A program made the position numbers and the translations under genes. The notes below the pieces were generated by a model. It was not told where the DNA came from and did not search any database. It saw nothing but the letters and a program-made list of their open reading frames with translations. From Minisyncoccota bacterium (lineage in GTDB: Bacteria > Patescibacteriota > Minisyncoccia > Phycocordibacterales > UBA1006), in assembly GCA_022763365.1 (NCBI GenBank), contig JALEGN010000018.1, positions 1-38,936 on the forward strand: 38,936 nucleotides of DNA, read 5' to 3'. Shown one piece after another: positions 1 through 7,700 of this stretch (position 1 is the first letter of the stretch; each line of letters starts with the position of its first letter).

Positions 1-713
1 CGGAAAAATACATCTACATCATTACCATCTTCAACTTCACCATTTAGCACTGCTGAGTTTTCATCAACGTTAGTAGCGTTATTGGTTCGGATTTCTACAT
101 TTAATGGTGCTTGTCCTGTATTTTCAATTCGGAAGTTAGCAACAACATATCCTTGGTCACACCAACCATTTTGGTAGTCATCAAGGTCACCAATATTAGC
201 ACCTGAACCAAAGAGTTGTGATTCTGAAACAGGATCATTTCGGTTATACCCAGCACAGAATTGTGGGTCGGTTGTCCCATGAGTATTTTCAATATAGGCA
301 TTTACAAATTCAATTTCAAAATCTTGTGGAAGGTTTTGCAAGTACGCTTGGTCATTTAAACCAGAGTTTGTTGCATTGTTACCAGTTAAGGTACCCGTGA
401 TGGTTCCATTAGTGATTAAGTTTGTAATATTATTGAATTTTCCTCGGGTATTCGTAATCGTTCCTGAACCTTCGTTTCGGAAATCAATAAATACGGTAAA
501 TTCATCAGTATCTCCATAGTTAGGAATGTTTACTGAAAACGAATCGTTTTGATTCGCACTGTTTGCTGAATCGTTTGATGCAATCGAAACAAATCGCGTT
601 GAGCTGTTTGCAGGATTATTATCAAAGGTTCCAGCCGCTGCAAAAGAAGCTCCTCCTGTAAGGAGTAGCGCCACAAATGCAGTTTTAAGAATATTTTTAA
701 TAAATGTTTTCAT
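1..713 (-). CDS. secreted surface protein with FN3-like motif, 3' end outside window
   Basis: The ORF track lacks this gene because it has no stop inside the window. It starts at ATG 713 with a clear signal peptide (MKTFIKNILKTAFVALLLTG, cut near SFAAAG) and stays open for 237 codons to position 1. The mature part is rich in Asn, Asp, Thr and Ser, has few Lys, and reads as a beta-rich extracellular protein. Near the window edge it contains NATNVDENSAVLNGEV, close to the TSATLNGEV-type motif of fibronectin-III-like repeats in CPR surface proteins. Two cysteines (FCAGYN, WCDQGY) could form a disulfide. A TTGACA promoter lies upstream with a leader of about 36 nt. The function is probably cell-surface structure or attachment. 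The domain call is by eye. Confidence 0.75.
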   Translation of the reverse strand, partial: MKTFIKNILKTAFVALLLTGGASFAAAGTFDNNPANSSTRFVSIASNDSANSANQNDSFSVNIPNYGDTDEFTVFIDFRNEGSGTITNTRGKFNNITNLITNGTITGTLTGNNATNSGLNDQAYLQNLPQDFEIEFVNAYIENTHGTTDPQFCAGYNRNDPVSESQLFGSGANIGDLDDYQNGWCDQGYVVANFRIENTGQAPLNVEIRTNNATNVDENSAVLNGEVEDGNDVDVFF

Positions 714-755
714 GATAAATAATGTGATAATTAAATAATGTTACTAATACTAAAT

Positions 756-783
756 ATATTATCATAAATAATATATTTGTCAA
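756..783 (-). promoter_or_regulatory. promoter of the surface-protein gene (TTGACA-16-TAATAT)
   Basis: On the minus strand TTGACA (778-783) is followed after 16 nt by TAATAT (756-761). Predicted start is near 749, giving a leader of about 36 nt before ATG 713. It has the same -35 and the same ATGATAA stretch as the promoter of the structured RNA near 6,431. Confidence 0.6.
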
Positions 784-833
784 GTTTCCATACATGAGTT
801 TTCAATAGAAATCTATTAACCACTCATTCATAG

Positions 834-883
834 AAAGGAAAGAAATCAGCATACATATATAGTATATATGATTTCTTTCCTTT
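834..883. terminator. long inverted repeat, likely bidirectional terminator
   Basis: AAAGGAAAGAAATCA (834-848) pairs with TGATTTCTTTCCTTT (869-883), and the AT-rich interior can also fold. A T-run follows on the plus strand and a weaker one on the minus strand. It lies downstream of the minus gene ending at 912 and upstream of the surface-protein gene. Confidence 0.6.
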
Positions 884-911
884 TTTATTCCTTATTTAAG
901 AATATTTTGTT

Positions 912-1751
912 TTAAAAACTAAATCCGAAGCTAAATCCGACACCTCGTGGCGCATTTACCTGTGGCATCATTGAATTTAATTGACTTTGTAATTGATATT
1001 GAATCAAAGAACTCGACAAATTAACTCCATTTGGATTATGATCTGGTCCACCTGGTCCATCCGGATTAACAAATACTACCTTTGGATCCTTGGTAAAAGG
1101 TTGATCAAACCATTCAAAAGGTTCTCCATCAATAATCCAATCTGCCAAAGAATACGCAACTACTGCGCCAGCTACATACCATAACCAACCCCAATCAGTT
1201 TTTTTCTTTACAACAGTTACCTGACTAAAATCATTATAGGGCTGACCATATCCATAATCCCCATAAATACCGGTTCCTGAACCAGTCGTTAAGGTATAAG
1301 GATTTGCCCTGGTATCTGTGTCAGTATTTGTTGTACCATTAGTGTTTGGACAAGTAGAACAGTTTACATTCACAATTATAGTATCAGAACTTGTGGTGCT
1401 AGTAGTAGATGTAGTACTGGTGGTATTGCTAATAATAAACATAGTTGATGAGATAATAGTATTACCACATTCCCACGCTCGTATTGGCGTACCATTTCTA
1501 TCAGCAACATACCAGTCTCCCGGTTTTAATCTACAACCTCCGTTTTCACATTGGTTCCAAGAAGCTGCTGGTGACATTGTCACCAGTAATTCTTGACCGG
1601 CTTGGACTTGAAGTTTCTGTTCGCCAAGGTCCGTTCTGACAACTTTTGCAAGGTTTGTGTAATTTGAAACCAAATTACAGTAACATTTCTGTTGTGCTGT
1701 AGCTGATAAACCTATCAACAAAACAGCAAAAAGTGTGAGTATTTTTTTCAA
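912..1751 (-). CDS. secreted protein with CGNTI motif, TTG start
   Basis: This is a 279-residue secreted protein of unknown function. The signal peptide MKKILTLFAVLLIGLSATA ends in an AxAQQ cleavage site typical of Bacteroidota. The only start that keeps the signal peptide is TTG at 1751, because an in-frame TAA lies four codons upstream. The mature protein has a Cys-rich N-terminal part, then DWYVADRNGTPIRAWECGNTI (about residues 78-98), a Thr/Ser low-complexity stretch, a Gly/Tyr-rich linker, a hydrophobic segment (WGWLWYVAGAVVAYSLADWI), and an unusual GFSFGFSF tail. The CGNTI module recurs in the next gene, so the two may work together. No Shine-Dalgarno is visible. I infer an envelope role and possible horizontal origin. 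Confidence 0.75.
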   Translation of the reverse strand: MKKILTLFAVLLIGLSATAQQKCYCNLVSNYTNLAKVVRTDLGEQKLQVQAGQELLVTMSPAASWNQCENGGCRLKPGDWYVADRNGTPIRAWECGNTIISSTMFIISNTTSTTSTTSTTSSDTIIVNVNCSTCPNTNGTTNTDTDTRANPYTLTTGSGTGIYGDYGYGQPYNDFSQVTVVKKKTDWGWLWYVAGAVVAYSLADWIIDGEPFEWFDQPFTKDPKVVFVNPDGPGGPDHNPNGVNLSSSLIQYQLQSQLNSMMPQVNAPRGVGFSFGFSF

Positions 1752-1817
1752 AATTAATTAATTTTTAAGGTTATACATATTTTGTATTTCAAATTAATGA
1801 GAATGATTTCATTTAAT

Positions 1818-1846
1818 AAAATATCAATAAATTTTTTAAATGTCAA
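1818..1846 (-). promoter_or_regulatory. promoter of the TTG-start secreted gene (TTGACA-17-TATTTT)
   Basis: TTGACA (1841-1846, minus strand) and TATTTT (1818-1823) are 17 nt apart. The predicted leader is about 60 nt before the TTG start. Confidence 0.55.
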
Positions 1847-1871
1847 CACTTTTCACAGGATATCCACAGAT

Positions 1872-1911
1872 TCAACAAAAAACAAAACCCTACGAATGAA
1901 ATCGTAGGGTT
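1872..1911 (-). terminator. intrinsic terminator
   Basis: A 10-bp stem AACCCTACGA/TCGTAGGGTT is followed on the minus strand by TTTGTTTTTTG. It ends the transcript of the gene at 1948-2799. Confidence 0.8.
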
Positions 1912-1947
1912 GTTTTCATAATCATGTTATGAAAATCTATTTTGTTT

Positions 1948-2799
1948 TTAGTTATGACCAGGTCCTCCGTTAGTATTGGTGTTGGTATTAGTTCCACCAC
2001 CGTTACCGTTATGACCAGGTCCTCCAGTATCCGTATTACCACCATTACCTTGATTATAATAATTATTGTTCGTAGTTGTACGCTCAATTAAACGAGTTAC
2101 ATTTTGAACAGTAACATTACCATCACCATTAAGTAAATCAATAGTCGAAGCCGTAGCGCCAATACCAGAAACTATAGTTCCTGCGATTGCCCAGTTACGA
2201 CTTTGCTTTGCATATCTAGCTGCAGCTTCAGTATTAGCAAGAATTTGCTCGTTCTGAGTTGCAATTGTTGCAATAGCATTTCCATTATTACGAACTTCAG
2301 CTAAGATAACTTGTTGGTTTTGACCCAATTGAGCCTGACCAGCAGTTAAATTATCTAGTTTCTGATTCGTTTCAGTTAAATCAACAACCTGAGTTGTTAC
2401 ATTAACTTGAGGTCTTACAACGATTTCTATCTTGCCGTAGAATTTCATATTTTTGATTGTGTTTCCACAAGTCACTGCTGAATGGATATTTCCATTTGGC
2501 ATAATGATAAATCTTTCGGCTGGATTTTGGTAGTGACCACCATTTACTTCAGTGTTTACTGGAGCGGCTTGGTTATATTCTACCCACATACCTTCATATC
2601 CTCTAGCATTAGCAATCTGCTGCGCTGTTTGGATAGAGTAACCGTTTGGTAAATTACCAGTAGCGGCGTAATTACGGGCAACATCATTATTTGCGAAATT
2701 GTGCCCCGGTGTAAGAACTGCATACTGATTAGTAGTGTTTTGAGCATTAAGCCCGATTGCCATAATAGCAAGTACGAATGTTAAGATTACATTTTTCAT
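1948..2799 (-). CDS. secreted coiled-coil protein with CGNTI motif
   Basis: This 283-residue secreted protein has signal peptide MKNVILTFVLAIMAIGLNA before QN, again a Bacteroidota-like AQN cleavage site. An N-terminal domain ends in ERFIIMPNGNIHSAVTCGNTI (about residues 92-112), the same module as in the neighbouring downstream gene. Then comes a heptad-like region (VVDLTETNQKLDNLTAGQAQ onward, about 137-205), a hydrophobic Gly/Ala segment (AIAGTIVSGIGATASTIDLL) and a Gly/Asn/Thr-rich tail with two GGPGHN copies. This could be an anchored fibre or tail-like surface protein. The start is ATG 2799 without Shine-Dalgarno, after a leader of about 155 nt with alternative hairpins. I do not recognise the family. 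Confidence 0.75.
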   Translation of the reverse strand: MKNVILTFVLAIMAIGLNAQNTTNQYAVLTPGHNFANNDVARNYAATGNLPNGYSIQTAQQIANARGYEGMWVEYNQAAPVNTEVNGGHYQNPAERFIIMPNGNIHSAVTCGNTIKNMKFYGKIEIVVRPQVNVTTQVVDLTETNQKLDNLTAGQAQLGQNQQVILAEVRNNGNAIATIATQNEQILANTEAAARYAKQSRNWAIAGTIVSGIGATASTIDLLNGDGNVTVQNVTRLIERTTTNNNYYNQGNGGNTDTGGPGHNGNGGGTNTNTNTNGGPGHN

Positions 2800-2801
2800 A
2801 T

Positions 2802-2961
2802 CTGAAAGTTTTAAATTGTTATTTAATTTTGTTTTTTAGAGCATGTACTCTGTAATACCAACAATAATTTGCAAACATTACAGAGTACAAGTTCCATCAA
2901 AAATTAAATGAACTTTCAGGAAAAATTTAATATTGATTTGTAAGGAACTTGACTCTGTAAT
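2802..2961. repeat. three degenerate copies of a 35-55 bp element in the 5' leader
   Basis: Copy A (2802-2856), inverted copy B (2877-2919) and copy C (2926-2961) share CTGAAAGTT, ATTTAATTTT and TGTACTCTGTAAT blocks. TGTACTCTGTAAT at 2844-2856 is the perfect inverse of 2877-2889. GGAACTTGACTCTGTAAT at 2944-2961 is the inverse of 2877-2895 apart from one base. In the minus-strand leader of the gene at 2799, the B arm can pair with either A or C, but not both. Confidence 0.8.
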
Positions 2962-2962
2962 T

Positions 2963-2991
2963 AATTTATCATATTTTAAATAATTTGTCAA
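2963..2991 (-). promoter_or_regulatory. promoter of the coiled-coil secreted gene (TTGACA-17-TAAATT)
   Basis: TTGACA (2986-2991) and TAAATT (2963-2968) on the minus strand are 17 nt apart. The predicted start near 2956 falls at the outer repeat arm, so the leader begins with a switch-like structure. Confidence 0.6.
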
Positions 2992-2992
2992 G

Positions 2993-3025
2993 TAAAAAAC
3001 CATCTTCTTTATAGGAAGATGGTTT
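2993..3025 (-). terminator. intrinsic terminator of the lipoprotein gene
   Basis: The stem AACCATCTTC/GAAGATGGTT is followed by TTTTTTAC on the minus strand. It lies just upstream of the next promoter, which insulates the two genes. Confidence 0.8.
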
Positions 3026-3045
3026 ATGTAATTTTGTAAATACCG

Positions 3046-3900
3046 TTATTGTCCTAGTCGCTTTGATGTAGCAACATCTTTTTTTCGACTATCATTTTGA
3101 TCAACTTCAAGATAAAAACCGTTAATGGCAACCCCTGCAGAATCTGCAAGAACACACCATTCCTGATTAGAAAGCGATACTGTAATGTAATACTTCCTTC
3201 CTTCGTAAATAAAATAAATACGCCTTGTATTGTCTTCAATAAGAAAACCAGATTGAAACACCTCATTTGGGTTGCACCCTTGACCACAGGTCAACAAAGC
3301 TAGGCGATATCGCACATCAGATGTTTGATATTGTCTATTTTGATTTATGGTGGGTGTTGCTCGCCTTAAACGTATAACATGTGAACTACTCGATGTTTGT
3401 CGGTTTGATGTATATCTATTTTGTCTTTGTACATCAGGGATAAAAAGAAAGGTATCTCCACCTATCTCATTACCTCCGTCAATTTTCAAATGAACTTCAC
3501 TATATCGCGCATGACCAGTTGAATCAGCTACAAAACCAGTGATTTCATTCAAGAAAGGAGCTGTTATAGGAACGTCACTATTATTCAAAATTTTTCTCCC
3601 TTTTTCATCGGTTACAAAAAATCGAGAAGGAACAATAAGAGTTTCCCCAGAATAGGTATCTTTACGATACACAATACCACCTGACACAGAATCGGGTTGC
3701 TTAAACGCAGCTGGGTCTTTAAAGAAAACAATATCACGATCAAGATTTAGATACGTACCAACAATAGAGGATGTATCAATTCTAGTTGCTGCCATTGCTT
3801 CATCAGTAAAAGGAACATTAGTTTCTTTTACGATGACCTGATTTACACCACAAGAACTCAACAAAATTGTAAAAATCAAAAGAATAAATATATTTTTCAT
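3046..3900 (-). CDS. lipoprotein of unknown function
   Basis: This 284-residue protein has a short hydrophobic leader and a lipobox LLSSC (Cys about residue 17), so it should be lipid-anchored on the outer face of the membrane. The rest is polar with no membrane segment. It has a GGD stretch, a CGQGCNP pair of cysteines and a basic, Lys/Arg-rich end. The sorting signal and style (LSSCGVNQ) resemble Bacteroidota lipoproteins. The start ATG 3900 has no Shine-Dalgarno, and a TTGACA promoter lies upstream. It neighbours two other secreted genes but has its own promoter and terminator. I do not recognise the family. Confidence 0.75.
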   Translation of the reverse strand: MKNIFILLIFTILLSSCGVNQVIVKETNVPFTDEAMAATRIDTSSIVGTYLNLDRDIVFFKDPAAFKQPDSVSGGIVYRKDTYSGETLIVPSRFFVTDEKGRKILNNSDVPITAPFLNEITGFVADSTGHARYSEVHLKIDGGNEIGGDTFLFIPDVQRQNRYTSNRQTSSSSHVIRLRRATPTINQNRQYQTSDVRYRLALLTCGQGCNPNEVFQSGFLIEDNTRRIYFIYEGRKYYITVSLSNQEWCVLADSAGVAINGFYLEVDQNDSRKKDVATSKRLGQ

Positions 3901-3958
3901 TTAATTGTAAATTTTTGTATATAGATATACTACACACAGATTAAACAGATTTGTTTAA

Positions 3959-3986
3959 AATATACAAGAATTATTTATTATGTCAA
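3959..3986 (-). promoter_or_regulatory. promoter of the lipoprotein gene (TTGACA-16-TATATT)
   Basis: TTGACA (3981-3986) and TATATT (3959-3964), minus strand, are 16 nt apart. The leader is about 52 nt. Confidence 0.6.
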
Positions 3987-4012
3987 TTATTTTTCCCCAT
4001 TAGTAAATATAT

Positions 4013-4038
4013 AAAAAACAGTTTTCTAAACTGTTTTT
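4013..4038 (-). terminator. intrinsic terminator overlapping the pilB stop
   Basis: AAACAGTTT-TCT-AAACTGTTT is flanked by A and T runs. The TAG stop of the ATPase gene lies in the loop. Confidence 0.75.
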
Positions 4039-6152
4039 ACATCATGATGTTCAATTTCTTCTCTAATTTGTCGTATTTTATCTGACATATCAATTCCAGG
4101 ATTATGTAATTGATGCTGGTGCATTTCCTCTAGATCATCAGCAAGTCCTTTGAATTTTTTATGTGTTTTGGCAAAATCTTTTGATTCATTAAAGGTTTCT
4201 TCGGCCTGGGAATGTTTGAGGAGTTCTAAAATAGTCGTTTGAACTTTTTGAATTTGATGACTGATGTCGTGTTCTGGATCAATACGTTGCCGGTCTTCGA
4301 GTGAACGCAGGTAATCAATCAACAATGAAATTTCAACAGATTTTGTATTGAAAACGGCTTCTGGATTAATTTCTTGAGTATTAATGATGGTTTGTTTTTT
4401 ACCTAATTTTGAACTTATATTATTTTCAGAATCTTCATCAGAATCATCTTGAGTAATATTTTTGATGTTTAAATCAATAACTTTTTTTACTTCATCGAGC
4501 GAAGTAATACCATTAAGTATTTTAACAACACCATCCTCCCGCATATTAAGAAGACCTTGTTTTTCAGCCACCTTTCGAACATCTTGTTCTGATGGTTTTT
4601 GGTTTAAGAGTTCCTCAATTTTATCATCAGTGATGATGGCTTCATACAATCCAATTCTACCTTTATACCCTGTTCCATTACATGCTTCACACCCTCTTCC
4701 TTTAAAGAGTTTTATCTCTTGATCAATAGCCAGTCCATAATCATGAAGATTTTTATTATTTCTATCAGCCTCAAGGAGAATATCTCGAATAGTCGCTTCT
4801 TCTTTTTCAGTAGGTTGTACTTCTTCTTTACAATGTTCACAAACTTTTCGGACAAGTCGTTGTGCAATTGAAACTGATAGGGCTGCGGCTAAAATCTGAG
4901 GTGATACCCCAAGATCAATTAAACGCGGAATAACTCCCGCTGCAGAGTTAGTATGGAGTGTTGAAAGAACGAGATGACCTGTTAGTGATGCATTCACAGC
5001 AATTGATGCTGTTTCGCCATCACGAATCTCCCCAACCATAACGATATCAGGATCTTGACGTAGTGCCGCGCGCAATCCAGAGAGAAAGGTATATCCTTTT
5101 TGTCGGTTTACTTGAGTTTGACTAATCCCTTCAAGGTGATATTCAATAGGGTCTTCGATGGTAAGGATTTTTACTTCAGGAGAGTAGACTTTGTTCATAA
5201 ACGAATACAAACTTGTTGTTTTACCAGAACCAGTCGGCCCTGTGGTCAAAATCATACCGTTTGGTTTTTCAATTTCTTGCATAAGAATCTCAAAAAGCTT
5301 TGGTTCAATCCCAAGATTTTCAATTCCTACCTTAATTCCATCAGGATTTAAAATACGCATTACAAAAGATTCCCCATAGGCACTTGGAATCACTGATACA
5401 CGTACCTCAATCTCTTTACCATCGTAGTCAATCGTAAAACGACCATCTTGGGCATTTTTAGTTTGGGTTAACTTCATATTTGAGAGCAACTTGATTCGTG
5501 AAAGAAGTTTTTTGTAGGATTCATGATCCATTTCCGCAACATCCTGGAGGACACCGTCTTGCCGGAATCTGATACGAACCTGTTCATCTTGAGCCTCAAT
5601 ATGAATATCTGAAGATTTGGTACCAATAGCACCACCAAAAATAACCTCCATGAATTCGGTTGTTTTTTTGATGCTGTCACCTTCTAAGACCTTGTTAAAC
5701 TCAGCTGCAATATCACTGTTTCGTTTTACATTTTCCGCAAGTTCTTTTAGTTTCTCAGGAGAAATATCCAAAAGACCTCCTTGGGTAGAAAGTGCGTGAG
5801 ACATGTCACCATAGCGATCCCAAGCTTTCTCAAGACTTCGCGTAGATACCATATGAACACCAAGATTGTATTTTTTCTCAAGTTCAGCAAGAACGCTTTT
5901 GGTTTGATTAAGATTTGGTGATTTAACAGCAATATAGAGATCCTTACCGACAATTTTAAATGGTGCAACGAGACCTGCTCGTGCATCTGCCTCAGGAAGA
6001 ACTGCTAGAGCATCAGTTTCAATATTCGCACCCGAAAGATCAATATACGGAAGACCAAATTTTTGCGAAACACGCTCAACAAAAACTTCCTCTTCTTTAT
6101 TTCTAATTTCCTGAACCTTCTTCGATTGGGCGGTGTTATCAAAATCAACCAT
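4026..6152 (-). CDS. pilB: type II/IV secretion ATPase (GspE/PilB family)
   Basis: This hexameric AAA-like ATPase powers type IV pilus extension or type II-like secretion at the cytoplasmic membrane. The N-terminal MshEN-like domain spans about residues 20-115. The core has Walker A GPTGSGKT (about 305-312), an Asp box (LTIEDPIEY), Walker B with VGEIRDGETA (about 373-382), a His box, and the tetracysteine zinc site CEHC...CEAC. The start is ATG 6152 (MVDFDN), not the upstream ORF-track start. A -10 TATACT lies 10 nt before it. After the usual family end (about residue 570) there is an extra charged, helical tail of about 135 residues. No other pilus genes are nearby, so pilus partners must be elsewhere. 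Confidence 0.9.
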   Translation of the reverse strand: MVDFDNTAQSKKVQEIRNKEEEVFVERVSQKFGLPYIDLSGANIETDALAVLPEADARAGLVAPFKIVGKDLYIAVKSPNLNQTKSVLAELEKKYNLGVHMVSTRSLEKAWDRYGDMSHALSTQGGLLDISPEKLKELAENVKRNSDIAAEFNKVLEGDSIKKTTEFMEVIFGGAIGTKSSDIHIEAQDEQVRIRFRQDGVLQDVAEMDHESYKKLLSRIKLLSNMKLTQTKNAQDGRFTIDYDGKEIEVRVSVIPSAYGESFVMRILNPDGIKVGIENLGIEPKLFEILMQEIEKPNGMILTTGPTGSGKTTSLYSFMNKVYSPEVKILTIEDPIEYHLEGISQTQVNRQKGYTFLSGLRAALRQDPDIVMVGEIRDGETASIAVNASLTGHLVLSTLHTNSAAGVIPRLIDLGVSPQILAAALSVSIAQRLVRKVCEHCKEEVQPTEKEEATIRDILLEADRNNKNLHDYGLAIDQEIKLFKGRGCEACNGTGYKGRIGLYEAIITDDKIEELLNQKPSEQDVRKVAEKQGLLNMREDGVVKILNGITSLDEVKKVIDLNIKNITQDDSDEDSENNISSKLGKKQTIINTQEINPEAVFNTKSVEISLLIDYLRSLEDRQRIDPEHDISHQIQKVQTTILELLKHSQAEETFNESKDFAKTHKKFKGLADDLEEMHQHQLHNPGIDMSDKIRQIREEIEHHDVKTV

Positions 6153-6185
6153 AGATACCAATAGTATAACCCGTATCAAGCAAAG

Positions 6186-6214
6186 AAAAAACACTCTAGA
6201 TTTAGAGTGTTTTT
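6186..6214 (-). terminator. intrinsic terminator of the structured RNA
   Basis: A 12-bp stem ACACTCTA/TAGAGTGT within A and T runs ends the minus-strand RNA just before the ATPase gene. It could work in both directions. Confidence 0.8.
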
Positions 6215-6402
6215 CGGTTTAAGGGCAATAATCTCTAAACAACAGAAAAAAAACTTAAAAAATAAGGTTGACCAGCCTTCAACGAGATGTTCAGGATGGC
6301 CACTACTAAGGTGGGTCCCAAACATTCCTATCCGAATAGCCAAATTCGCGAGATCTGATTGTTTAGAGGTTATTGCTCTCAAATATGTAATTATCGAAGT
6401 AC
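6186..6402 (-). ncRNA. structured small RNA candidate (6S-like architecture)
   Basis: This non-coding unit has its own TTGACA promoter and terminator. A closing stem of 18 bp with one mismatch (GCAATAACCTCTAAACAA at 6359-6376 with 6225-6242) encloses about 116 nt. Inside are an apical hairpin (6287-6325, 10 consecutive pairs then CCAC/GTGG), a CGAAT/ATTCG hairpin and a GTTGA/TCAAC hairpin. A long irregular rod with internal hairpins, about 150-215 nt long, fits 6S RNA in shape. I cannot match conserved 6S sequence, and it lacks the SRP, RNase P and tmRNA signature motifs I know. The identity is therefore open, but an RNA gene is well supported by structure. The only ORFs here are shadows. Confidence 0.6.
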
Positions 6403-6408
6403 TTTATA

Positions 6409-6436
6409 AATTTATCATATATGAAAAATTTGTCAA
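6409..6436 (-). promoter_or_regulatory. promoter of the structured RNA (TTGACA-16-TAAATT)
   Basis: A perfect TTGACA lies at 6431-6436 with TAAATT at 6409-6414, minus strand. The predicted start is near 6402. Confidence 0.6.
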
Positions 6437-6620
6437 GTGTTTTTACTGCACTCGTAAATGGGCAGTACTATGAATATAACATGTCTATTATATTTACCTA
6501 GCAGGAGCTGTGTATAATATGTGAATAAATATTTTTGTAAAGGATCTCTTGCTGAACGACTATAAAATTAACATAGTGTCAAAAATATTGCAAGCACCTA
6601 TTCAGAGTATTTTCATACGT

Positions 6621-6632
6621 TATAATAGGTCT
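6621..6632 (+). promoter_or_regulatory. -10 box setting a leaderless ruvB start
   Basis: TATAAT (6621-6626) is followed by 6 nt and then ATG 6633. A start site 6-7 nt after the -10 would fall on the ATG. This favours ATG 6633 over the ORF-track start at 6549. A second TATAAT at 6513-6518 could drive an alternative transcript. Confidence 0.65.
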
Positions 6633-7616
6633 ATGTCAGACATGCCAGTTAATCAAATACTTGACCCTCAATTACGTCCTAATACCTGGGATGAATACAT
6701 TGGACAAGAATCAATCAAAGATAATCTTCATATTCTCCTCACAGCTGCTGAAAAACGTAAACACCAACCCGAACATCTTCTCTTCTATGGACCGCCGGGA
6801 CTTGGGAAAACGACCATCTCTCACCTTATTGCAAAAGAGATGGGTGCCAATATTAAAATTACTTCTGGGCCAGCAATTGAAAAAGTTGGTGATCTAGCGA
6901 GTATCCTTACTAATCTCTCAACAGGTGATATTTTATTTATCGATGAAATCCATCGATTAAATAGTAGTATTGAAGAAGTCCTCTACCCAGCCATGGAGTC
7001 AGGTGTTCTTGATATTATTATAGGTAAAGGACCATCAGCGCGAACGATTCAATTAGATCTTCCTCCTTTTACACTAATTGCAGCAACAACTAAAATCGCA
7101 ATGCTCTCTTCCCCATTACGTTCTCGATTTTCAGGTGGTGTCTTTAAATTAGAATTCTATTCTCATAACGAGATGGAACAAATTATTTATCAATCAGCAG
7201 CTAAACTAGGAATTGATATTACCGATGGTGGTGTTCATGCTATTGCTGGACGCTCTCGATCAACACCACGTACCGCAAATTATTTTTTGAAACGTGTGCG
7301 TGATTATGCTGAGGTTCATGAAACAGATATTACTGAAGATATTGTTTTAAAAGCACTTGCCATGATTGGTGTTGATGATATTGGCCTTCGTCAAACAGAT
7401 AGAGATGTTTTATTAGCCATTATTGAAAAATTTGATGGCGGCCCTGTTGGCGTTAAAACGATTGCCACCGCAACCCATGAAGAAATTGATTCTATTGAAA
7501 ATGTTATTGAACCATATTTGATTCAAAAAGGTCTCCTTGAACTAACTTCACGTGGACGTGTTGTAACTCGAGAAGGGTATGAACATTTTGGAAAAGAATT
7601 TATAAAGAAAAAATAA
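6633..7616 (+). CDS. ruvB: Holliday junction branch migration helicase RuvB
   Basis: RuvB is the AAA+ motor that drives branch migration with RuvA and RuvC. This copy is 327 residues, the usual length. It opens with the RuvB-typical LRPNTWDEYIGQ, followed by Walker A GPPGLGKTT (about 53-61), Walker B FIDEIHRL, the sensor and arginine-finger region (SPLRSRFSGG) and a winged-helix C-terminus (FDGGPVGVKTIA, YLIQKGLLELTSRGRV). The start is ATG 6633, set by the leaderless -10 box. ruvC is 3.7 kb away on the other strand, and ruvA is not in the window. It has its own terminator. Confidence 0.96.
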   Translation: MSDMPVNQILDPQLRPNTWDEYIGQESIKDNLHILLTAAEKRKHQPEHLLFYGPPGLGKTTISHLIAKEMGANIKITSGPAIEKVGDLASILTNLSTGDILFIDEIHRLNSSIEEVLYPAMESGVLDIIIGKGPSARTIQLDLPPFTLIAATTKIAMLSSPLRSRFSGGVFKLEFYSHNEMEQIIYQSAAKLGIDITDGGVHAIAGRSRSTPRTANYFLKRVRDYAEVHETDITEDIVLKALAMIGVDDIGLRQTDRDVLLAIIEKFDGGPVGVKTIATATHEEIDSIENVIEPYLIQKGLLELTSRGRVVTREGYEHFGKEFIKKK

Positions 7617-7640
7617 AACAACCCAATTGGGTTGTTTTAT
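7615..7640 (+). terminator. intrinsic terminator of ruvB
   Basis: AAAACAACCC-AATT-GGGTTGTTTT then TATTATAG. The stem begins inside the TAA stop. Confidence 0.8.
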
Positions 7641-7688
7641 TATAGAAGATTATTCTAACTACTTGCCGTTTTTTATATTCGCTATTAA

Positions 7689-7700
7689 TATTATTTCTAT
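7689..7700 (+). promoter_or_regulatory. -10 box setting a leaderless yebC start
   Basis: TATTAT (7689-7694) plus 6 nt leads to ATG 7701. Confidence 0.55.

Noticed and set aside
1860-1868. DnaA-box-like TATCCACA near 1,860
   Set aside because: A single near-match far from the origin; expected by chance in AT-rich DNA.
6225-6376. 5S rRNA reading of the structured RNA (CCATCCTGAAC resembles the 5S loop)
   Set aside because: The closing stem is too long, helices IV-V do not follow, and no rRNA genes adjoin.
6176-6473. ORFs on both strands across the structured RNA (68 and 88 residues)
   Set aside because: They overlap a strong RNA stem-loop and terminator, start at weak codons, and have low-complexity ends.
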